Source: Olsenella sp. Marseille-P4559 (GTDB lineage Bacteria > Actinomycetota > Coriobacteriia > Coriobacteriales > Atopobiaceae). Taken from it: 64,000 nt of DNA. A program made the translations under genes and the position numbers. The DNA lies in contig NZ_LR027574.1 in NCBI RefSeq assembly GCF_900605015.1, forward strand, positions 166,076 to 230,075, written 5' to 3'. The notes beneath the pieces are model-generated. The model was not told where the DNA came from. It did no database searches and saw only the letters and a program-made list of their open reading frames with translations. Positions 42,544-49,789 of the stretch are shown here, one piece after another (within the stretch, counting starts at the first letter, position 1; the number at the start of each line of letters is the position of its first letter).

Positions 42544-43977
42544 ATGCCGGTAGTGCGAGACGTGCCTGCATACCCCGTGCCCGGCTACGGCCTGCGCGTC
42601 CTTGGCGCTCTCGAAGATGCGGGCTTCGAGGCGTGGGTGGTTGGCGGCTGGGTGCGTGACGCCCTTCTCGACGTGCCCATGCACGACGTGGACGTGACGA
42701 CCTCTGCCCCCTGGCAGGAAACCGAGCACATCCTAGCCGCTGCAGGCATGGAGGTGCACGAGACGGGCACTGCTCACGGCACCGTGACCGCCGTGGTCGA
42801 GGGGCTGCCCGTCGAGGTGACCACCTATCGTGTCGAGAGTGCCTACTCCGACCGCCGCCACCCCGATGAGGTGCGCTTTGTTCACGACGTGCGAGAGGAC
42901 CTTGCCCGTCGTGACTTTACGGTGAATGCCATGGCATATCACCCGGAGCGTGGGCTTCTCGACCTCTTTGGCGGGCGAGAGGACCTTGCATGTGGCGTGG
43001 TGCGCGCGGTGGGAGACCCGTACCGGCGCTTCGACGAGGACGCCCTGCGCGTTCTGCGCGCGGTGCGCTTTGCCTGCAGGCTGGGGTTTGACGTTGAGCC
43101 CCGCACGCAGGCGGCGCTTGTGGCGTGCGCCCCAGAGCTCGAAGGCATCGCACGCGAGCGCGTGGGCCAGGAGATGGACGGTGTTGTGTCGTCCGGTCGC
43201 GTGTCTTGGGCGCTTCGGCACGAGTTCGACGTGGTGGCGCGTGCCGTGCCAGCACTCATGCCCATGAGGGGTCTAAACCAGCACAGCTCCTATCACGCGT
43301 ATGACCTTTTGGAGCATACCGCTAGGGTGTGCGCGGGAGTCGAGGCGTTTGCCGGCGGCGTGCCCACGCAGGCGCTGCGGTGGGCTGCGCTCCTGCATGA
43401 TGCAGGCAAGCCCATGTGCGTGTCCATTGACGAGAATGGCCACGGGCACTTTCGCGGCCATCAGCGCGTGGGGGCGGACATCTGTCGGGACGTCCTTCTC
43501 GGCCTGGCGCTTCCCCATGAGGTGGCCAACAGGGCGACGGCTCTTGTGAGGTATCACGACCGGCATCTCTCGGCAACGTCTGCGGGAGTGCGCCGGCTGC
43601 TGAGAAGGCTTGACCGGGCGTGCCCTGGCGAGGCACCCTCTCTGGCATTCCAGCTTTTGGATTTGCAGCGGGGTGACGCTTTGGGCAAGACGCGCGCCTG
43701 TGCCCAACGTGCGGTGGAACTCGATACGTTTGAGGCGGCGCTTGCGGCCGAGCTTGCGAGAGGGATGACGTTTCGTGTGCGCGACCTTGCCGTTGGCGGG
43801 GGAGATGTCATGCGTGCGCTTGGGATTGGGCCGGGGCCGGAAGTGGGTCATGCCCTCACGACGCTTCTCGACGATGTCGTGCACGACAGGGTGGAAAACG
43901 ACCGTGACGCCCTGCTCGCATGGCTCGTTGCACACCCCTGCGACACATCCGCACTGCACCCCTCCAATCCCGCCTAA
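42544..43977 (+). CDS. cca: CCA tRNA nucleotidyltransferase
   Basis: The 477-residue class II enzyme adds or repairs the CCA end of tRNA. It shows GGWVRDALLD with the catalytic pair D48-x-D50 (HDVDVT), RRDFTVNAMAY, the neck RFDEDALRVLRAVRFA, and an HD domain (HTARVCAG, LLHDAGKP). The ATG at 42544 follows GGGAGGG. Two tRNA genes follow and both already encode CCA. Confidence 0.94.
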   Translation: MPVVRDVPAYPVPGYGLRVLGALEDAGFEAWVVGGWVRDALLDVPMHDVDVTTSAPWQETEHILAAAGMEVHETGTAHGTVTAVVEGLPVEVTTYRVESAYSDRRHPDEVRFVHDVREDLARRDFTVNAMAYHPERGLLDLFGGREDLACGVVRAVGDPYRRFDEDALRVLRAVRFACRLGFDVEPRTQAALVACAPELEGIARERVGQEMDGVVSSGRVSWALRHEFDVVARAVPALMPMRGLNQHSSYHAYDLLEHTARVCAGVEAFAGGVPTQALRWAALLHDAGKPMCVSIDENGHGHFRGHQRVGADICRDVLLGLALPHEVANRATALVRYHDRHLSATSAGVRRLLRRLDRACPGEAPSLAFQLLDLQRGDALGKTRACAQRAVELDTFEAALAAELARGMTFRVRDLAVGGGDVMRALGIGPGPEVGHALTTLLDDVVHDRVENDRDALLAWLVAHPCDTSALHPSNPA

Positions 43978-43994
43978 AAAATTGAGATTGATGC

Positions 43995-44023
43995 TTGCAA
44001 TGGCTGGGGGTATGCCGTAAAGT
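43995..44023 (+). promoter_or_regulatory. Promoter of the tRNA pair
   Basis: TTGCAA at 43995-44000 and TAAAGT at 44018-44023 are spaced by 17 bases and lie 33 bases before the first tRNA. Confidence 0.6.
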
Positions 44024-44056
44024 ATCTTCTCGCGTTGAGACAGGACAGACATTAAT

Positions 44057-44130
44057 TGGGATGTCGTCTAGCGGTAGGACAGCGGATTCTGGTTCCGTCA
44101 ACGGGAGTTCGATTCTCTCCATCCCAGCCA
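44057..44130 (+). tRNA. tRNA-Gln (anticodon CTG)
   Basis: The acceptor stem TGGGATG/CATCCCA is perfect. The anticodon stem GCGGA/TCCGT encloses the loop TTCTGGT with anticodon CTG. TTCGATT forms the T loop and CCA is encoded at 44128-44130. Confidence 0.93.
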
Positions 44131-44152
44131 CTGTCCCCGTACAACCGAATAC

Positions 44153-44229
44153 GGCCCGTTCGTCTAGCGGCCTAGGACGCCGCCCTCTCAAGGCGGAGAT
44201 CAGCAGTTCGAATCTGCTACGGGCTACCA
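44153..44229 (+). tRNA. tRNA-Glu (anticodon CTC)
   Basis: The acceptor stem GGCCCGT/ACGGGCT pairs with a G-U first pair. The anticodon stem CCGCC/GGCGG encloses CTCTCAA with anticodon CTC. TTCGAAT forms the T loop and CCA is encoded. Confidence 0.93.
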
Positions 44230-44292
44230 AGGATCCGCAGGTCCTCGGCATAGCCGGTGGCCTGCTTTTGTGTGCGCATCTCGTGCGTCTCG

Positions 44293-45930
44293 TCACCCCT
44301 GCCCGCAGCCGCCGCCGCAGCCGCAGCGCCCGCCACGTGCGGTGGGTGTCGCCGCAAGTCCGCCTTCGGCGGTCTCGCGCAGCGTAGGCGGAAGCGCCGC
44401 CCCAACGGCCGCCATGGCGTCAACGACCTCGTCAAAGGGGATGGGGCACGCCACGCCCGAGAGCGCCAGCTGTGCGGAGCTCATGGCGCACGCCACGCCC
44501 ATCGCGTTTCTCACCTGGCAGGGGAACTCGACCATGCCGCCCACGGGGTCACAGACCAACCCCAGCGTGTTCGAGATGGCCAGCGACGCCGCATCCAGGC
44601 ACTGGGCTGGCGTCCCGCCGAGAAGCTCCACCAGCGCGCTTGCGGCCATGGCCGCCGCCGTGCCCACCTCCGCCTGGCATCCGCCCTCGGCACCCGCTAC
44701 CGTCGCGTTGGTCGAGACAATCGCGCCCACGGCTGCGGAGTTCCAGAGTGCGCGCCTCACGGCGGCGTCCTCGGCACCCGTCGCCTCTGCGCAGGCGAGA
44801 AGGGCCCCGGGCACGACCCCGGCGCTTCCGGCTGTGGGAGCTGCCACGATGACGCCCATCGTGGACGAGCGCTCCAGCGTTGCCATCGCGAACGCCGTCG
44901 CCCGCGTGAGCGTCGTTCCCATGAGCGCATCCGCGAGGGCTCTGCCGTCCGCGAGGCTCTCGCCTCTCGCAAGGCCCGCACCGCCGTTCGCCACGCGCGC
45001 GGCCTGGCCGCCGAGGAGGCCTCCCAGCGACGGCTTTGGCTTCGTGAGGGCCTCGGTCGTCTCGCTACGCATGACCTCGAGCACGTGCGCCATGGCAGCA
45101 TCGGTCGCCGCCGTGCCATCGGCACCGCCCTCCAGCTCCACCTCTCGGGCGCGCATGAGCTCGCCTATCGAGAGCTGCCGAGCACCGCAGGCGGCAAGGA
45201 GCTGCTCGCCGCTCGCAAACGAGAGGCCCGGCTCCACCGGAGCGTTCGTGCTGGCCGTACCAGGGATGTCTACCTGTGAGGCAAACCTCACGCTCTCGGT
45301 TGCGCCCAGCAGCTCGAGAAGGTGCGCTTCCACAGGCTCGTCGACCTCGAAGATGGTGTATGCCTTGCCGCCGCGCTCCTGCCTAAACGTGCTCATGGTG
45401 GCGATATTCACGTTTGCCGAGGAAAGCGCCTGCGTGAGGGCCGCAAGCACGCCGGGGAGGTCCCTGTGCTCCACGAAGACGGTGGGCATGTCGCCTGCGA
45501 TGCTTACCTGGACGCCCTCGATGCTGCTCACGCGAGCGCGTCCGCCCCCAAGCGACTCGCCCGTGACCGAGATGGACGCACCACCTTCGCACGCCATGTG
45601 GATCTCAACGGTGTTGGGGTGAAGGCCCTCGTCCCTGCCGCCTTCGGTGATGGAGAACTCAAGCCCTGCCTCACGGGCAAGCTCGAAGGATCGCCGCACA
45701 CGGATGTCGCTCGGGCCAAGGCCGAGGATGCCCGCGACAAGCGCCCGGTCGGTCCCGTGGCCAGCGTGCGTGCGCGAGAACGAGTTGTACAGGACAAAGT
45801 CCACACGCTCGATGGATGCGGGCGCAAGCGAGCGAGCCACGAGGGCAATCCTCAGGGCGCCAGCGGTGTGCGAGGAGGAAGGGCCCACCATAATGGGGCC
45901 GAGCACCTCAAACGCCGACATCGTGACCAT
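44293..45930 (-). CDS. sdaA: L-serine ammonia-lyase, iron-sulfur dependent, fused beta-alpha form
   Basis: The enzyme deaminates L-serine to pyruvate. The 545-residue protein carries the beta domain first (SAFEVLGPIMVGPSSSHTAG), then an ACT-like segment (FVEHRDLPGVLAALTQALSS), then the alpha domain (MGVIVAAPTAGSAGVVPG, GGCQAEVGTAAAMAASALVE, CDPVGGMVEFPC) with the 4Fe-4S cysteines. The start at 45930 has GAGAGGGG upstream. The C-terminus ends in a Cys/Gly-rich tail (GGRCGCGGGCGQG), which is unusual. Confidence 0.93.
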   Translation of the reverse strand: MVTMSAFEVLGPIMVGPSSSHTAGALRIALVARSLAPASIERVDFVLYNSFSRTHAGHGTDRALVAGILGLGPSDIRVRRSFELAREAGLEFSITEGGRDEGLHPNTVEIHMACEGGASISVTGESLGGGRARVSSIEGVQVSIAGDMPTVFVEHRDLPGVLAALTQALSSANVNIATMSTFRQERGGKAYTIFEVDEPVEAHLLELLGATESVRFASQVDIPGTASTNAPVEPGLSFASGEQLLAACGARQLSIGELMRAREVELEGGADGTAATDAAMAHVLEVMRSETTEALTKPKPSLGGLLGGQAARVANGGAGLARGESLADGRALADALMGTTLTRATAFAMATLERSSTMGVIVAAPTAGSAGVVPGALLACAEATGAEDAAVRRALWNSAAVGAIVSTNATVAGAEGGCQAEVGTAAAMAASALVELLGGTPAQCLDAASLAISNTLGLVCDPVGGMVEFPCQVRNAMGVACAMSSAQLALSGVACPIPFDEVVDAMAAVGAALPPTLRETAEGGLAATPTARGGRCGCGGGCGQG

Positions 45931-46036
45931 CTCTGCCCCTCTCGTCCGCATACAACGTCTGCTACAGAACCTCCGCCGCAAAGGCAGCGAGAAACGCGCA
46001 CCTCGGGACGAGCCTCCACTCCCGGGCGCACCGGTC

Positions 46037-47530
46037 CTACTCTGCTGCAATGCCCTCCGCACGCGCGAGTCGCGCAAGCGTGCGGTCACGGCCGAGGAGC
46101 GCGAGGGACTCTCCCATGGGAGGGGAGACCTGGTTGCCGCAGGCCGCCACGCGCACGGCACCGAAGAACTTCCGCTTGGAGGCGCCGAGCTTCTCGGGCA
46201 GGGCCTCAAGGGCAGCGTTGACGGCATCGACGTGCCAAGAGCCTCCATCAAGTGCGGAAAGCGCCTCTCTCGCCGCTGCCACGAAGCCGCGTGCACCAGC
46301 CTTGGCCAGGTTCTTCTCGACAGACTTCTCGTCGAGCGTGACATCGTCGCCCTCGTAGAGGAAGTGCGCCTTTGCCACAACGTCCGGTGCCACCACGGTG
46401 CGGGGCTTGAGCACCGAGGAGAGCAGGTCATACCAGCCGTCGTCGTGCGCAAGCGGACCCTCGGCGGGCTCGAGGCCGGCGGAGCGAAGCTCCGGCACAA
46501 GCACGCGCTCGGAGAACTCTCGGTCACTCATTGCCAGGTAGTAGGCCTGGTTAATGGCGTCGAGCTTCTTGGGGTCGAAGGTCGACGGGTTCTTGGAGAC
46601 GTGATCGAGCGAGAACTCGCGTGCGAGCACGCCGCGCGGCACGATTGTGGTATCGCCGTCAAGCGACCAGCCGAGAAGCGCGAGATAGTTCACAAAGGCG
46701 TCCGAGAGGTACCCGGCATCGCGGTACTCCTCGACCGATGTGGCACCGTGGCGCTTGGAGAGCTTCTTGCCGTCCGGACCCAAGATCATCGAGATGTGCG
46801 CGAAGGTGGGCACGGGGGCACCCAGGGCCTCGTAGACCATGACCTGGCGTGGGGTGTTGGAGAGGTGGTCGTCACCGCGAATCACGTGGGTGATGCCCAT
46901 CGTGGCGTCATCCACTACCGTGGCAAAGTTGTAGGTGGGGGTGCCGTCGGAGCGGAAGATGATGAAGTCGTCCAGCTCGCGGGCGTTAAACGTCACGTCC
47001 CCGTGGACGGCGTCGCGTACCACCACGTCGCCTCGGTCGAGCGGCACCTTGATGCGCAGCGTGTACGGCTCGCCCGCGTCGATGCGGCGCTTGGCCTCGG
47101 CGGGGTCGAGGTTGCGGCAGGTGCGCTGGTAGCCCTGGAACGGGTCGCGGCGCGCCTCTGCCGCGACCTTGTCGGCAGCGAGCCTCTCGGACGTGCAGAA
47201 GCAGGGGTAGGCCTTGCCCTCATCCCAGAGGCGCTGCGCCGCGTCGCGGTAGAGCTGCATGCGCTCGGCCTGGCGGTAGGGGCCATAGCCGCCGCCTACC
47301 TCCGGACCCTCGTCCCAATCCAAGCCCAGCCACCTCATGGCACGCAGGATGACCTGGGTGTTCTCCTCTGTGGAACGCGTGGGGTCGGTGTCGTCGACGC
47401 GCAGGATGAATGTGCCGTGGTTTGCGCGGGCGAAGGCCCAGTTGTAGATCGCGGTGCGCGCGCCGCCCACGTGGAGCTTGCCGGTGGGGGAGGGTGCAAA
47501 GCGAACGCGCACGTGCTTCTCGTCTGCCAA
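46037..47530 (-). CDS. gltX: Glutamyl-tRNA synthetase
   Basis: GltX charges tRNA-Glu (and possibly tRNA-Gln, since no GlnRS is visible). The 497-residue class I synthetase has RFAPSPTGKLHVGGARTA (HIGH-type), EAKRRIDAGEPY, and KKLSKRHGATSV (KMSKS-type). The TTG at 47530 is preferred because GAGAGG precedes it by 7 bases and the protein then starts near the conserved RVRFAPSP. An ATG at 47554 is an alternative. Confidence 0.95.
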   Translation of the reverse strand: MADEKHVRVRFAPSPTGKLHVGGARTAIYNWAFARANHGTFILRVDDTDPTRSTEENTQVILRAMRWLGLDWDEGPEVGGGYGPYRQAERMQLYRDAAQRLWDEGKAYPCFCTSERLAADKVAAEARRDPFQGYQRTCRNLDPAEAKRRIDAGEPYTLRIKVPLDRGDVVVRDAVHGDVTFNARELDDFIIFRSDGTPTYNFATVVDDATMGITHVIRGDDHLSNTPRQVMVYEALGAPVPTFAHISMILGPDGKKLSKRHGATSVEEYRDAGYLSDAFVNYLALLGWSLDGDTTIVPRGVLAREFSLDHVSKNPSTFDPKKLDAINQAYYLAMSDREFSERVLVPELRSAGLEPAEGPLAHDDGWYDLLSSVLKPRTVVAPDVVAKAHFLYEGDDVTLDEKSVEKNLAKAGARGFVAAAREALSALDGGSWHVDAVNAALEALPEKLGASKRKFFGAVRVAACGNQVSPPMGESLALLGRDRTLARLARAEGIAAE

Positions 47531-47608
47531 GGTGGTGCCTCTCGTTCCTCTCATCGTTCGTGTGTCCAGCCCATCAGTATAGACTCGGCCGCGAAGCCAG
47601 AGAAACGC

Positions 47609-49789
47609 CTACATGATCTTCGTCGACTCGAGCTTCTCGATGACCCAGTTGTTGAGGCGTACGACCGGCTTTCTCAAGAGTAGCCCCAAAGTGAGCGAGA
47701 GCACCACATAGACGCCGAGGATGGCCATCTCGATGAGCCAGGTGTACCCATAGAAGCCCCCGATGCACTCGTGCATGACCGCAATGGAGTGCACGAACGG
47801 CAACGTGGGGTAGAGGGTCTGGAACGCCTTGGGGAGCATCTCCACCGGGAAGGTGCCGCCAGATCCCGCCACCTGGATTACGAGGAGAAACACGCAGACG
47901 GCCTTGCCCACGTCTCCAAACGAGACCGTGAACGCGTACATGATGTTCACGAAGACAACCGAGACGAGGCAGCACGAGAGCACAAAGACCACGGGGCTTA
48001 CGCACTGGATTCCCAGGTAGAAGAGGTCCCCCAGCGAGACGAGCAACGCCTGGAGAACGCCCAGGAGGCCAAAGAGGAGCAGGCGTCCCAGGTATGCATG
48101 GCGCGGGCGGGCGTCTGCCTCGGCAAGCTCGGCATCCGAGACCTGGACCTTCATCATGGCGACAAGGACAACTGCGCCAACCCAGATGGCAAGCGTCGTG
48201 TAGAAGCCGGCCATGGCCGATCCCGTGTTGGCGATGGGATAGATGGCCACGCGGCTGAGCCCCACAGGCTCGGAGAGGAACTTCGCTAGGTCGGTTGGGT
48301 CGGCCGAAAGAATTTGGCGGACCTGCTGGGCGTCTCCCGACCCGAGGGCGTCCGTGAGCTTCTGGGACAGCTGGTCGAGGTCGTCTGCCATGTTGTCGAC
48401 CTGTGTCGCGGAGGAGTCGAGCATCTCCTTCATGTCAGAGAGGTCGCCAGACGTGAGCGATGCCGCGTCGCTCACGTCGCTCACGGTCTCCTCGAGCTTG
48501 GTCGAGACCGCGCTTGATGCGGTCGAGGCGTTGTCGATGGAGCTCGCAAGGTCCAAGAGCTCGGTTTGCAGGTCGCTCTCGAAGGTTCCCCGTGCGTCAG
48601 AGATCTCCTGGGCGTCCTGCGTGATGAGGGACGAGATCTCCTCGTGGTCCTCCTTGGCGCTCGAGACGCCGTCCTCGAGGTTCTGCGCGGAGGTACGCAG
48701 GTGCTCTGCGATGGACTGCTGGGTGGAAATCACGCCTTCGACCCGTGCAATCGTGGGGTCGAGCAGGGATTTGGCGTCTTCCGGCAGAAGGTCGCGCAGG
48801 TCCTTCAGGCTTTGGTCGAACTCCTGGTAGGCGGCGACGTGGGTGTCGATCTTCGTCGCGATGTCACGCAGCTTAGCTGCGCCGTCTGAGGCATCGGTCT
48901 CCGCGGCGTCAAACGCCTCGTCGACCGCCGAAGACACGGAGTCAAAGCTCTGCTGGCTCGTGGTGAGCGCCTCATCGATGGCCGCCGAGGCGGAGTCCAC
49001 TGAGTCGCCCACCTCGCGTACGCCCTCGGCAGACTCCGAGAGCGCGTCGCGTACCGCCTCGGTCGAGGAGCCCGTGCCCTCGAGAAGCGACGAGGAGGAG
49101 TCGATGATCGAGCCCGCAGACGAGAGCAGGCTGGAGTAGATGCCCATGTGCGACGAGACCGTGCGCAGGTCGCCCGACGCCTTCGAGATGGCGTCGGAGA
49201 GGTTCTGGCTAATGTCCATGAGGTCGTCGTCGCTCACGTGGCCAGAGATCTCCGAAAGCGCACCTGCACCCACCTCGCCCAGGCTCTCGGCGAAGTCGGC
49301 CTGGATGTTGTTCTTCACAGCCGTCGCGGCCTTGTCCGTGACAATGGGGGCGATGGCGTTTTCCTTCTCGTTGCTGTAGTAGACGATGGTCGCCTGCTGG
49401 ATGTCATCCGAGAAGACCGTGAGCATGTCCTTCGTGAAGTCCTCGGGGATGACGATGGCGGCGTAGTACTTCCCGCTGCGCACGCCCTCAACTGCGTCGT
49501 CCTCGCTCGTGACCACGTAGCCGATCGTGGTCTTCTGCGAGAGGTCACTGGCTACCCGCTCGCCGAGGTTGATCTTTACCGGGATGATGTCGCTCTGGTA
49601 ACCCTCGTCCGTGTTGGCAACGGCGACCTTGAGGTTGCCCGTGTTGCCATAGGGGTCCCAGCTTCCCGCGATGTTGAACCACGCATAGAGCGACGGTATG
49701 ACCACAAGGCCCACGCACACGATGAGGGCGATGACGTTTTTCGTGGCATGCTTCACGTCAAGGCAGAAGATGCGCCATATCCTTCTCAT
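47609..49789 (-). CDS. YhgE/Pip domain membrane protein, shorter copy
   Basis: The 726-residue protein has an N-terminal membrane segment (LIVCVGLVVIPSLYAWFNI) and the YhgE motif SWDPYGNTGNLKVAVANTDEG, then a long coiled-coil-rich extracytoplasmic region rich in Ser/Asp, then five or six C-terminal membrane segments related to ABC-2 transporter permeases. The family includes phage infection protein Pip; its transport or secretion role is not settled. It overlaps the end of the longer paralog by 4 bases (ATGA). Confidence 0.88.
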   Translation of the reverse strand: MRRIWRIFCLDVKHATKNVIALIVCVGLVVIPSLYAWFNIAGSWDPYGNTGNLKVAVANTDEGYQSDIIPVKINLGERVASDLSQKTTIGYVVTSEDDAVEGVRSGKYYAAIVIPEDFTKDMLTVFSDDIQQATIVYYSNEKENAIAPIVTDKAATAVKNNIQADFAESLGEVGAGALSEISGHVSDDDLMDISQNLSDAISKASGDLRTVSSHMGIYSSLLSSAGSIIDSSSSLLEGTGSSTEAVRDALSESAEGVREVGDSVDSASAAIDEALTTSQQSFDSVSSAVDEAFDAAETDASDGAAKLRDIATKIDTHVAAYQEFDQSLKDLRDLLPEDAKSLLDPTIARVEGVISTQQSIAEHLRTSAQNLEDGVSSAKEDHEEISSLITQDAQEISDARGTFESDLQTELLDLASSIDNASTASSAVSTKLEETVSDVSDAASLTSGDLSDMKEMLDSSATQVDNMADDLDQLSQKLTDALGSGDAQQVRQILSADPTDLAKFLSEPVGLSRVAIYPIANTGSAMAGFYTTLAIWVGAVVLVAMMKVQVSDAELAEADARPRHAYLGRLLLFGLLGVLQALLVSLGDLFYLGIQCVSPVVFVLSCCLVSVVFVNIMYAFTVSFGDVGKAVCVFLLVIQVAGSGGTFPVEMLPKAFQTLYPTLPFVHSIAVMHECIGGFYGYTWLIEMAILGVYVVLSLTLGLLLRKPVVRLNNWVIEKLESTKIM

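Noticed and set aside
44293-46527. A 744-residue start for the L-serine dehydratase
   Set aside because: The extra N-terminal part is antisense-like Arg/Ser-rich sequence overlapping gltX. The family start and a ribosome binding site are at 45930.
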